A DNA stretch of 64,000 nt, from positions 36,183,501 through 36,247,500 of the forward strand of contig NC_088330.1 in NCBI RefSeq assembly GCF_036884655.1, read 5' to 3'. The stretch's first letter is position 1. Every line of letters begins with the position of its first letter. The DNA comes from Musa acuminata AAA Group (Eukaryota > Streptophyta > Magnoliopsida > Zingiberales > Musaceae). The position numbers and the translations under genes are program-made. Shown one piece after another: positions 24,964-38,100 of this stretch. Under the pieces are notes generated by a model. The model ran no database searches. It was given only the letters and a program-made list of their open reading frames with translations, and had not been told where the DNA came from.

Positions 24964-26119
24964 TTTTTTTTTTATATATCACCCATATAAGAAAAGAAAA
25001 AAAAAGTATAAACTATAAATTTCATTATATTTAAATAATATGTAAATTTTAATTCAATAAATCAAGGTTTGAGATTTAGAAAAGGACATTAACTCATAAA
25101 AATCTCATGTTTTGGACTTTTATATATGAGTTTTTATTTAAAAATTTACCTATTATCAACATTTTTTAAATATTATTTTTACCCCTACATTGGTTCACAT
25201 CAACGTTGCTACCTTTCACGCTCCTCTTTCTCCTTTGACGTTATCGTCACTCCACTCCTAAACTTCCTTTCTTCCTCTGCCATTCGTTGAAGTTGACTCT
25301 TGCCTTCTACATCGCTTGTTGTCTCTATTTTTTTAATTTTTCCTCTACTGATATCTCTTAAGAATGACTCATTTGCCGACTTTAGCTTCCTTGACATCCC
25401 CTACCTTTTCTTTCATCGACGTGTTGATCCCATTGTCACTTTTGACTTGTTTAATATTCTCACCCCCTTCCTCTTCTTTCACGATAGTAAAATTTTCACT
25501 AAGAATTATTATTTCTAATATCAGATCTATTTTTAATGATTTTGATCAGATTGATATGTACCTGTCGATAGTGTCCAATATGTTAATACACTAATAAATA
25601 TTGGTATTTTGAGTAAAAATAAAATGAGACTAGAAAGAGAATGAGAGATGATAGGAATGAATAAGGAGGAGAAAGAAAGAAGAAGAGGAAGAAGAGGAAA
25701 AGAAGGAAGAAACATGAAGAGGGAGGAGAAAGAAAGAGAAAGGGAAGGAATAAAAATAATGGCATACAACAATTGTGTGGCAAGGTCGTGGGGGAAGATG
25801 TAGATAGCTATGGCGGTGTGCACGAGGGAGGTGTGCAATTGTAAATGTGAGGTGTTGCATGACAAAGCGGACCAAATCATGGTCTGCATATTACTTTATG
25901 TCCGAACTAATATATACTCGCTATTTCATATCATCTTAGGTGTAACATCAATTCTTGACTTTCATTAGACAAAAAGATTCTTCATCACTTTCAATTCTCA
26001 TTGTCACAGGCATAAATGAATATCTTTATATTTATTTTTTGAATCATATGGTATGAGGCTTTTATAGATAAATAACTTATTAAAACAAATGAACTAGTGT
26101 GTAAAACAATTACTAGCGG

Positions 26120-26169
<50 letters not shown>

Positions 26170-27560
26170 TTGAATGCTTAAAGAAAAAAATAATGTATAC
26201 TGTGATAATATCACCCGAGTTGATTATTCGTGTTTGAGCCTTCAATCGCATATGCAGATTGCGTGAGACATTTACACTCAATCACTCAGGAGTTAATTAT
26301 AAATTATCTTTTGTAAGTAGTTACTTTTAGTTTTTTGATCATTTTATTTTTAAAAGTTATATTAAATTTTTTTTAATTACGAAGGTAAAATATTTAATCA
26401 TGTTACTTTAATTTTTTTATTTTTAATATTATAAAATTATTTTTTTAATTTTAAGATTTTATCTTCGTAAGTATAAATATTTTAATATAATTTTTAAAAA
26501 TATAATGATTAAAATACTAAAATAATTAATTATAAAAAACAATTTATAATTAATCTTTACTCGGACGAGGGGCATAATGAAACGTGCGGGAGTCACGTGA
26601 GGCGTTAAAGCCGAGGGATCGGAGGGGGGTACAGTCGCACGTGCGGGGATCAACTGAGTTCCCTTGCTCCGAGGTGACGAGGCAAAAGGCGGCGCGACAT
26701 GCAAGCCGGCAGCCTTCGGAGCAACGACGCACCACTCCAGCAGTCGACTACTGACGCAGTCCCACGCGTCCATTCAAGTGTGCCCCACTCCTGGCGCGAC
26801 TCCACGTATCCAGCAAGTGAGACCCACCGAACGGGACCTCAACACTGCTGACCCGCCACGTGACCCATGCATCCGCAGACTCCGACGTAATTACGAAACC
26901 ACCCTCCCCCTCGTTCCCGGCACTCCATTCACCGACCAACCAGAGACCCTGATGGGTCCCCTGATGCGTCGACCAACCACGAGGTAGGTACGCCGCGAAG
27001 TTGGAAACGATTCGAAGAGCACGAGTTTTGAGGATCACATTGGCTGCAGTCCGCAATCATCTTACCCAAGGAATGATAATTAATCTGCCTACCTCACATC
27101 TACCATAACCTATATTATATATCTATACAAGCAATGACTTCAAAGTCTTCCTAATTTAATTTCTCATCCGGAAAAGATTATGATCACCATGTATTGCTCG
27201 AATAAACCACTAAACGCAACGGGGACGAATGCCTTGTCTTATACGTGGAGTACAACGTAGATTATCACACATTGAAGCTTTCGCACGCCTCTTAAACTTA
27301 CCGGATCAATTCATTAATTAATTCACCGGCTCGTCCAAAGGAGGAGGCAAATAAAGAGACGGCGTCGTCTTATGCCCAAAATAACCTTTCCTCCTCTAAA
27401 TGAGTTACCTGCGTTGGACCGACTCTCACAATAGACCACAGTTCATTAGCCTTAACGGGTCCCACCATAGAGGGTTTCGAAGGGTAGTCTGTCTGCGCGA
27501 GTATCTTAGCCTTGGCGGAGGGATGTTAAAGTCATTTGGCCCCTTCTCGGCCGCAAGAAA
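24964..27560. other. Intergenic AT-rich DNA with low-complexity tracts
   Basis: No gene recognised. 25618-25760 is almost pure purine (GA-rich) on the plus strand, giving spurious Ser/Phe/Leu-rich frames on the minus strand. 26122-26167 is a TA microsatellite. 26560-27060 is a GC-rich island with open frames on both strands but no recognised domain; it may be a repeat fragment. 27300-27560 approaches the Pumilio gene and may include its promoter. Confidence 0.5.
26122..26167. repeat. TA dinucleotide microsatellite
   Basis: About 23 uninterrupted TA units in AT-rich intergenic DNA. Confidence 0.95.
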
Positions 27561-29104
27561 TTTCTTAAGGCCCGGCGATTAGGGGTTTTGGAAGCATATC
27601 GGGCTTCGAGCGGAAGAAAGAGCGAGAGGGGGCGAGCCTGCCGAAGAACTCTTCCTTTCTCCCGATTCCCAGTTCTTGGATCCAAGGCTTCAAGAAATCG
27701 CTGTTCTTGGATTGGATTGCGTGGCTCTACGCGGGGCGGCAGGTGAGGATTCTCTCGTGGTTCGCGACTCCTGATCGTTCTTGCGTTAGGGTTTGATGAC
27801 GAAGTGCTGATTCTGGTTCTTTTGCGGTTTCTTGGTCTTAGAAGAATTCAGGTGTTATGTACGTTAAGGTCCTGTTTGGGATCATGCCTGCGTTAAGAGA
27901 GGGTCGAATTATTCGGATGTTTATCGTCTCTGATACAGACTTTCTGTGCCTTTCCTATTCTTGCATATTTCAAAATGGTTTTTGTTTCCATTTGGTTCTG
28001 GGAACTGGTATTCTGATTTTGGGGCTGATTGCTGGTACTGGCTTCTGGTTATTGGAATTTTCTTGACCAAGTTGCAACCTTTACAAAAATTCTTGATTGT
28101 GGACTGAAAACAAAAGGTTTCATAGCGTGCGAGTTTTGTATGTGTCGCGAGATATGTAATAGGCTATGTTACTTTGCGGTTTGGGTCGTGTTATTGGTCC
28201 TTTAGGGAATGTAGGTACGGCTTCCTCTCTTTTTCTGTTCTATTGATTTACTTGAGGGCAGAGCAATGATTTCCAGATGGCAATCTAATTACATAACTAA
28301 ATTTTTCTTGTCTACTAATTTTTATGACTCTCTGCAAACTTCTTTATGAGTTTTGAAGTGCTTGCACCCTTCTGAGGCACTTCTGCTTGTCCAACTCTTT
28401 GCATGGTGAAATTTTAGAATTTAAAATCAGGATCTAGCCAGTGCACTGGCAAAGAATATTTAACCTACTAGATAATTCATATGCATGTGTCTATGTAGTG
28501 TTCATGTTCCTCAATAGTACAATTCTGATTGAATTAGTTGACTTGCTATGTGTTCTAGGTTTGTTGGTTTCTTGTTATTGTTTCAATCCAAGTTATATTA
28601 TGAACGTCTAACAAAATTTATGAAGTCTTCTGATTGGCAAATTCTGGAAAGATCGTCTTTGTAACTTGACATATGCCTACGGAAAAGTAATTTGCATTAA
28701 ATAACTTGTCTATCAGCATTTTTACCTTTCTGGCTTTCTCCGACACATTCTCTGAATAATTTCTTTTTTCTTAAATTTTAGTGTGTCAAGTTGAAGTGGT
28801 TCTTAATTTTTCTTTGCACATTCTTAACTTGCTGGTTCAATTTTGGCTTTGTTCAAATATATAACATTGTTATTTTATCTTCTTGGCATCTTCTTTTTTT
28901 GGCATCAGGCACCTCTTCAAACTCGGCTGCACAAAAGATAGGCATCAGTGTCTTTGCATTATTCTTCCGCCCTAAGATGTTACCTGGAGTTAGCATCCTG
29001 TAGAAGTACAATAAAGGTGGTAGGAAGGCGCTTACTCTCCGAAATATGCAGAATATCATTAGGGGCTAAATGCCGAGTTCAGAAACAAGCAGCACCTTGT
29101 AATA
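27561..29104 (+). promoter_or_regulatory. 5' UTR and leader intron of the Pumilio gene
   Basis: The stretch before 27743 is transcript-leader-like (GC-rich, CT-rich) and ends CGGCAG|GTGAGG, a strong splice donor. A matching acceptor is GGCATCAG|GCACC at about 28903-28910. The leader exon then continues to the start codon at 29105. The intron of about 1.17 kb within the 5' UTR is T-rich as plant introns are. Many plant regulatory genes have such leader introns, which often raise expression. The transcription start is not visible. Confidence 0.55.
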
Positions 29105-32100
29105 ATGGCCACAGAGAGTCCATTGAGATTCATAGAGAATAATGGAGCTGACAGCTGGCTCCTTGATGAGGACACATCAGAATTTGCTTCAACAAGTAAT
29201 TTAGTTTCAGAAGAACTGGGGTTGCTTTTAAAAGGACAAAAATACCATGGGTCCAAGAACGTCAATGGCCTCAGTAGAAGTGGAAGTGCACCTCCTAGCA
29301 TGGAGGGTTCTCGTGCAGCATTTGATATCTTGAGAAACCAGACTGCTGACTTGGGTGTCAGCTTGGAGAACCTAAGCAATGCAGTTCAAAATTGTGGATC
29401 CGAAGAACAACTCCGTGCTCATCCAACTTACTTAGCTTACTACTGTGCGAATGTGAATTTAAACCCCAGACTTCCTCCGCCTCTTATCTCTCGTGAGAAT
29501 CGGCATTTGATGCAACACATTGGTGGGTTTGGGGACAATAGAAGAATGCCTTCATTCGATGACAACAGCAAGTCATCTATTTTATCATCTCGACCTGCCC
29601 TTCCAACTCATAATGAGGAGCCTGAGGATGATAGGTCACCTACAGCAGAATATAGTGATTGGACAGATAAGAAAACTGTTATTTTTCCTGGGCATTCAAC
29701 ACATGTGCAAGGACGTCATATGTACCCCACAGACTTGGTACAGGTAGTTAGTGTTGCTGGTAAAAATGAATGTTTGAAATTCAAGATTGTGTTTCTTTAT
29801 TGTGTTTCTTTACATCATACATTGTCTTTTGTTTCTAATGCATGCCGTAGGCTGAACCTGAGAGCAGGCTTTAGTTTCCTTTGCGACCTAGTTAACTAAG
29901 GTTTCAGAAACAACCTCTACATATAGAGATTAGGCTGCATAAGTTGACCTTCTCCAGAATCCACATTGTGGTGGTAGCATGTTCACCCTAGGTTGAGTCT
30001 ACTCACCATTTGTTGATGGTCTAAGCATATATAACTTGGGATGGAACTTATTTGTTATTTCATGTAATCCTATATCTCTCAACAACTCAATAGGATCATT
30101 GTCTGCGTTAATCAAAGTTTGTACCATGACAGCCAAAGCAATATTTTTCTGTAGAACTGCCTGATGAAATTGTTTGAGATGGTCTGAAGAGGGCCCAAAA
30201 GTGTGAAAAACTATGACTTCAACTTGGGAGTCATGGAAATTTGGTGCTGACTGTTATGCATTGAGGAATGCTTTCCCTGGTAGTGAGAGTGAGCCTGCTG
30301 ATCCTAATTTTGTTAGAGACTTTATGACTTGCTCCTTGTGTTGCACTGACCTCAGCCTGAGCTAGGCATGTGCTCATGCTTGTCGTAGGTATTTATATTT
30401 GAGTACCTCTTTTGGAAAAAACTTTGTGACAACTGCCTAACTGCATGTGCATAAAGGATATACTGCTTGTTAAAGGATGAGTGCCCACTTCTTGGTGAAA
30501 ATATTAGGCCTTGTTAAGTTCTTGAAATATAATTCTTTTATTTGCTAATCGTATAGTGACCAAAATTTTGTTACAGTTAATATTTTCATGATTGCAATCA
30601 ACACAATGTTATCTCATAAGCATTTTCTAGAATCTATGCCTGTTGAGCTTAAACTTCGCTTGGTGACATATTTTACACATGGATCCTGATAATTGGTTTG
30701 ATGGTCCTCATGAAGTCGGATTGTTTCTGATGTTACAGGAACAGACTTCATATCCTGTGTATAGAGATCATTCCCACCACTCAAGCCACACTATTATTGA
30801 ACAAGCAGCTATACAAAATGCCCTTTCAAACCATCTAAATGATTATTCAAATGGCATGACAAATTCAGAGACAAGAACACCTGGTGCCCATTCTTGTACT
30901 CCTCACTTAGGCTCACATTCAGTTGGATTTGTGTTGAATGGTGACACTGGTGCTTTGGCAGTTCCAGGCTCAGCATCTACTGACAGGACAGTTAATCTAC
31001 ACCAAGGTCAAAAAAAATTGAGCAGTGGCGATACCTCCATAGACAAGAGTGTGCCACCCAGCAACATTATCTGTTTGGATCGTGATAATATTGAAGATGA
31101 GATGAAGAATTTAAGGTTATCTACTGATGACCACAGAAGTCACCATTCATGGCAAAACTCTCAGCAAGTTGGCTTATACACAACGAGCCCTTCTTCTCAT
31201 GCTCAGATTGGTCAGTCTCAGATTATTGCTCAAGGAGTGACCCATTCTCAAAATACTGGGGATCATGTTTCTCACGGTCAACCTAAGCTACCCTCAGTTG
31301 AAATGCAGCCTTTGTTGCAATCTGCTGGCACTGTGCCTTCATTGTATGTCCCAGGAGCTGGATATGGAGCTCCATATTACCATAATTTGCAATTCCCTAG
31401 TGTACTTCCTCTCCAGTTTGGCATAGGTGGATATACCTTGAATCCCTCACTAGTGTCTCCACTTGTTACCGCCTATCCACCTCATCATAGTGCTATGCCA
31501 ATGCCTTTTGACAATGTCGTAGGCCCAAACTTTAGTGCTAGAGCTTCAGGAATATCCACTGGGGGAAATGCTGTTCCTGGTGTTGACATGCAGCAGTTGT
31601 ATAAGATATATGGACAGCTGGGTCTAGCTATTCAGCCTCCCTTTTCTGATCCTTTATATATGCCTTTTTATCATCATTACTCTACGGATGCACTTGCCGC
31701 TGCAGGTCAATATGATTCAAAGATCTCCAGGGGAAGCGCTGTGGGAAGCCCAGCAGGTACTTATGATCTTCAAAAAGGTCCAGGTTCTTCTGCATATTTA
31801 CCTGAACAAAGGCCCCAAGTCATGGGAGTTGGTGGTGTCAACACTCTTAATGCTATAAAAGGAGTCACTATTAGTCCTGGCTACTATGGGAATCCTCCAA
31901 ACATGGGTCTCCTGATGCAGTTCCCGGGCTCCCCGCTTGCCAGTCCTGTTTCTCAAGGATCACCAGTGGCTAGGACAAGCTTTTCCGGAAGGAAAAACGA
32001 CAACACTAAATTTCCATTCGGCTCTGAAAGAATTACAGGTTCTTCCGGATGTTCATTCCAAAGAGGAGGTGAGAAGGTTGATGATCCTATATCATACTCT

Positions 32101-35100
32101 TTCCTTGAAGAGCTAAAGTCCAATAAAGCTCGTAGATATGATTTATCTGATATTGCTGGGCGTATTGTTGAATTTAGGCAAGTTCTGATTTTTTTTAATC
32201 TCAACCTCTTTTTTTATTGTAATAGTGGATTTTTTACATGATGTAATGATATTGTTCTTGTACCGTCTACATCAGTGCTGATCAACATGGGAGTCGATTC
32301 ATTCAACAAAAGTTAGAGACTTGTAGTGCTGATGAGAAGGCATCAGTTTTTAGGGAAGTTCTTCCACATGCTTATTCATTAATGACTGATGTATTTGGGA
32401 ATTATGTCATTCAGAAGGTATGGTACTTAAAACATTTCAATGACTGTTTCTGTGATCAATTTATGATATATTTGCAATTTGTGATTATCTTCTTGTGTAG
32501 TTAAAATTGCTTTGTCCTTACAGTTTTTTGAGCATGGGAATCCTGAACAGAGGAAAGAACTTGCTAATAAGCTTGTTGGCCATGTCTTGCCTTTGAGCCT
32601 TCAGATGTATGGCTGTCGTGTAATTCAAAAGGTATCTCTTTCTTCTAGGTATCTATTGATCTGTTTGATGCCATCATATCAATTTTCTTTGTTGGAATTT
32701 GAATGCTTGATATTGTATGGATGTTTAAAACTTCATGGATAGCTAATGTGTGGTCTCCCAGACAGCAGTTGTGCAATGTGTTAACAAGATTTTTCACAAT
32801 GCTGTTTGACTTTAAAGATAGAACTTGTTTCTTCTGATGGGCAGCAGCAGACCATGTTCTTCTCCTATAATGCAGCCTTTCTCAGATAGGTTAAGTAAAG
32901 TTGCTATTCTCTTTCAGTTAGGAGCTTGAGAAACTGGTGGCATTTTTCCAATCACCGTCACATCATGATTTTACTTAGGCTGCTTGATCAATATTGCCAA
33001 TCATTTTTATTTTGTTATTTTCTTTTTTAGGGACAACTATCTTTATCATCATACTTACCTTTTTCCCATTATGGTTATTGGTTTATAAATGTTCATGAAG
33101 TTGATCCTTCTGAGAATGGATCTGCTCCTAGGCAAACCAGATTTAGGCAATAGAAGATGTAGAAGGTCTTGGTAGGATGGACCAGCGATTTCAATAGGCG
33201 CTCGAGCCTCGCCTCGGGCGAGGCGAGGCCCGAGCGCCTTGCTTCATGTCCAAGCGGTGCGCTTCAAAGAGGCGTCGCCTAGGCGCTTGCTCGAATCGCC
33301 CTGCGCCTGGGCTCGGGCGAGCGCCCGGGTTAAACCAGGCGACCCTGGTGCTTTAGTTGGTTCAATCGAACCAACTAAAGCACCGATATCAACCTCCCAG
33401 CATCCCTCTCGCGACTTCCCCAACCCTAACACTGCTCGTGATTCTGTCGTTGACATTTCCTCTTCGCTGCCACTATCGTTGCTCGCCGTTGCCACTGTCG
33501 TTGCTCGCTGATTGAACCAACTAAAGCACCGATATCAACCTCCCAGCATCCCTCTCGCGACTTCCCCAACCCTAACACTGCTCGTGATTCTGTCGTTGAC
33601 ATTTCCTCTTCGCTGCCACTATCGTTGCTCGCCGTTGCCACTGTCGTTGCTCACTGATTGAACCAACTAAAGCACCGATATCAACCTCCCAGCATCCCTC
33701 TCGCGACTTCCCCAACCCTAACACTGCTCGTGATTCTGTCGTTGACATTTCCTCTTCGCTGCCACTATCGTTGCTCGTCGTTGCTCGCTGCTCCCGCTCT
33801 TGCTCTTGCTACCGTTGCTCGCTACGACCTCTACCGCTGCTCTCAGTCAGCAACATCGGTCTTACTCTTACGCTGCGCTCTCGCTATCGCTGTCGTTGCC
33901 ACTATCACTGCTCGTCGTTGCTGTCGTTGCTTGCCACTGTCGCCGCTCTCGCTACTCGCTGCTCACCGTTGCTGTCTTACTCTTACTCACTCTTCTCACA
34001 TCGACTCGATAGTATACTATTAACAGTATACTGTTAACTGTATACTAGTAACAATATTTTTTTTATTAGATTAATAATTTATTATTTTGATTTTAATACT
34101 GCTAATTTTTCTTTATTTGAAATTATTGTTTTGAATTTTGAGACTTTTTGTTAATGTGATATTGTGATATTGCAAGATTTTCTTAATTTAATATCATATT
34201 TTTATTTAAATAATTATATTTATTAATTATATTATATATTTTAGTGTCTCGTTTCGTTCGGGCGAGCGCCTAGCGCCTCGGGCTTTTTTTAAACCTTGGC
34301 ACCTAGCGCTTTTTAAATAACTGGGGTGGACCATATAAGTAACCTTACATAGCACACTATCCACTGTTAGGCACTGATTTATACTATTTATTTTCTTGCC
34401 TCATAACAGAACAGAAAATACTAAGATAAACATGTATTAAATAGAGGCCTTTTCTCTGCTTATGGATTTAATAGTGATGAAAGATTTGATGGATATAAAC
34501 ATACCTTTGATATTTCCAGAAAGCAGGCATAGATCTTGTAACATGCCAAAAAGAAATCATAAAATATTCTTTAGATTTTTCCTCATTTCAATTAACATTA
34601 ATGCACAATAATAATGAGAGCAACATAACCAATATTAATTCTAGTCGAGGCATGCAGAGAACTAAATGACCCAAAACTAAAAAGAAAGTAGCATTGAAGA
34701 TATGAGAACAAAGATATGAGGAAAATATAAGAAATCAGATAGAACAGTGAGAGATGTGATGGAACGTGAATTCATAGGAAGCTTTCTTTTGCTTCAGGTC
34801 ATAATCACAATCACTTATTAAGCCATTGATCACCTAATCTGAGTCTTTTCTGGATTGGAGTATTTTGGTCATCTTAATATTTCATGACTGTATATCTTTC
34901 TGCAGGTCACCTGTTGATTGAGTTTGATCGAGTTATACTGGATTGAAGTTATTGCAATTAGTTTGATTGAGTTTTTCCTTTTTTAAGAGCATAAACTTTT
35001 TAGGTTACTGGGCTCTATGCTTAGGTCATACTAGTCTTTGGATAGTGATCTTGTTTAAATTCTGATGTAACCCAGGGAGATTAGCCTCTTGTTTCCATCT

Positions 35101-38100
35101 TGTTTCTTTAATTCATGTCTTATTCTGATTGCAGGCTCTTGATGTTATTGAACTAGAGCAGAAAACACAGCTTGTTCAAGAACTTGATGGTAATGTCATG
35201 AGATGTGTTCGAGATCAGAATGGGAATCATGTAATTCAAAAGTGCATTGAATGCGTACCAACCGAAAAAATTGGTTTTATAATATCTGCATTCCGTGGTC
35301 AAGTTGCAAACCTTTCTACGCATCCCTATGGTTGTCGAGTGATTCAGGTTTGGACAGTTAATATTTTCTAGACTAGTATTTTGGTTCTGAGATAAGTTTC
35401 ACATACCACCTTAATATTCTAAAGCATATCCATTGTATTTGAAGAGAGTCCTGGAGCATTGTACAGATGAATCCCAAAGTCACTGCATTGTTGATGAGAT
35501 TTTGCAGTCAGCCTGCCTTCTTGCACAAGACCAGTATGGCAATTATGTTACACAGGTGAGTTATATCACTGTCCATTCATCTCAAATGAAGCGTCCCAAA
35601 ATCAGTTGTCAATTAAGGTTCTGAGAGACCCTAACACCATATACTTATCTTTTATATTTTTAGACAAAGACAGCACGTACCTGTTATGCCAACCTCTATT
35701 TGACCAATATCTGTTGTGCCAGCATATCACAATCACCTCACCACAGTACTGTGCTACTTATCTGACACTACTGCATTGAGAAGCATATCTTAAGTGCAAA
35801 AATCCAAAGAGATGCATTGCCCGATTGACAGTGTTATGCTGGTATCTTGATGACGCCCTTCGAGTCATGGTTTTTTTTTTTTGAAGAGCAAGCTTCTTGA
35901 GTTGTTCTTGAAGTTTGGCTTGTCTTCTAGACTGTGGTTATCTTCCTTATTATGACAAGTATGTGGAACTACTTCCCTCCTCGTTTGGAGATATGTAATT
36001 AGGGTTAGTCTTTTGGTCTGTCATTCTTTTGAAACAGTCCCACCCTGTTCTGCACTTTTTGAGTGGGTGCATCATTTGACATCTAATACCAGGAAAGGAC
36101 TCTTTTTGAGCCACCATAAATATTTATGTTTTATGTTTCACATGGTTGGAAGTTATAACTAGAAAGAATAGGAGAATAATTGACCTTTTTTTAGTCTGTT
36201 ACACAAAAATGATTTCCGATATGCTTGACTCACCTGTTCAGGTTGTCTGTTACAAATGTAAATCTTCTTGTTGTATCCTTTTTCATTTCTCTTTTTCCTC
36301 AATTTTCTACATAGTGACTTAACAAACAGCACAGGTCTTATTAAAAAGGTATCTTGATTTCTAGATAAATGTAGATCCTATCATTCTCTAGCTGTTGTAT
36401 CTTTGCTTTGTGCAGGCTCGTCTTAAATGGATGAATTTGAATATTATATATCAAGACGATCGTTCTAAACTGCTTTTGAGTATTGATACTATCATTCTCT
36501 AACTGATTTTTATATATTGATATGACTTGTTACCTACAGTCACAACTTACAACTAGCATATTTATTTGCTTTCAGCATGTTTTGGAGAGGGGGAAGCCAC
36601 ATGAGAGAAGCCAAATAATCCATAGTTTATCTGGACAAGTTGTACAAATGAGTCAGCACAAGTTTGCCTCAAATGTTGTTGAGAAGTGCTTTGAGTATGG
36701 TAATACTGAAGAAAGAGATTACCTGATCAAGGAAATAGTTGGACAAACTGAAGGAAACGATAATTTACTGGTATGTTGAAAACCTTTGGATTTTTTAAAG
36801 AGAAGATATAGTAGGTTGTTGATGTGCTATTGAAGAATTTTTATTGATATTCTACAAATGAACCGTTTCTGATAATCCAGAGCAATTATTATTTAAAGCT
36901 GTCTCTGTTATAGTTTAGTTACTCATATTGCTCGAAATTCCATAAATAGCAAAATACTCAAATAGACCAACTAAGGTGCCATGTCTTGTGAAAAAATACA
37001 AAAGAACTCATATTTCCACTTGTTCCCTACTTTGTTTTATTCATTTAATTTGATTTAGGATAGAATTATATACGAATTCACATTATTGCATGATGATAAA
37101 CTATTAGGTATCACTCGTAGCTGGGAACTAGTATTTCTTATGCTATAGGCACTACTATGTCTTCTTTAGGAAACATCTTGTTATGAACTTCCAAGTGTTT
37201 CATGATCTTAAGTTAAAAAACAATGTGGCCTTCATGCTTGTAGTCACACCTTCTCTTTTGTCCTTAGTATAAGTGGCCTAAGCTTATCCCACACAATATT
37301 TAGACCAAGGCTTGTTGTTTCGGGTACTTGACCTATTTCGGAGATCTGTCGGACCGATACATACCAAATAGTACTGGTGTACGATCACATGGTACATCGG
37401 TATGTATCGATGTTTCGCAGAGGAAGAAAAAGAGGGAGAAGAGGAAGCAGTGGAGGAAGAAGGAAAGAGTAAAAGGTAGTGGAAGAGAGCCATACCTAAT
37501 AAGTAATTAGGGCAAAGATCGTGTGTGGCAGTGTGCAGCGAGGTCACGACAAGTGGAGGATCGGACTGGGTCAATTGGCACTCGAATCAGTATGTGCTGC
37601 CCGTTTCATACCGATCAAGGTGAAACATTAGTCCTTGATTTATACATGGGTGATATACCACATGGACTCAGATGATGTCGATATGGTTCGTTGACTATTT
37701 TTGCAAACAATGTTTTAAAAGCGTTAGGCGTCAAGTTCTCAAAATGCTCGAGGCGTTAGGTGCCTGCTTGAGTGAAGCAAGGCACTCTCGAATATTAAAA
37801 TTGGTGTAGGAAAGTAATCGACGAAGGGCTATTACCTACAAAATGAGAAAGAGAGATGGCAAAGTAACTTGCGAAAGGCCATGGAGGAAGGTGGGGGAAA
37901 TTGGCAGCAGACAAAGCTGTAGACAGCAGTGGACAAGGCGGTAGGGTTTTGGTGGTCCGGGGGGGGGGGGGAGAGAGTAAGTCGTATTAGTTGGTTAATT
38001 GCCCATGCTTGAACCAGGACCAATTTGGCTCAGGTGCATGCCTGAGTTGTCCAATGCTTGGCTCAAGTCCACCTGAGTGGCGCTTAATTGAAACAAATCT

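Noticed and set aside
25533..25889. Overlapping minus-strand frames rich in Phe, Leu and Ser
   Set aside because: Translation of a GA-rich purine tract on the other strand; several frames are open at once.
26748..27056. 102-codon minus-strand frame and matching plus-strand frame in a GC-rich island
   Set aside because: Both strands open, no recognised motif, no splice context; likely a repeat fragment.
33244..33641. Two long minus-strand frames with identical peptide text ([20 protein letters not shown])
   Set aside because: They arise from the 146 bp tandem unit inside hAT element A; the same peptide repeats because the DNA repeats, and no homologous domain is visible.
33658..34037. Leu/Ser/Cys-rich plus-strand frames of 70-121 codons
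   Set aside because: Low-complexity TTGCTCGC-type sequence inside a non-autonomous transposon, open in all three frames.
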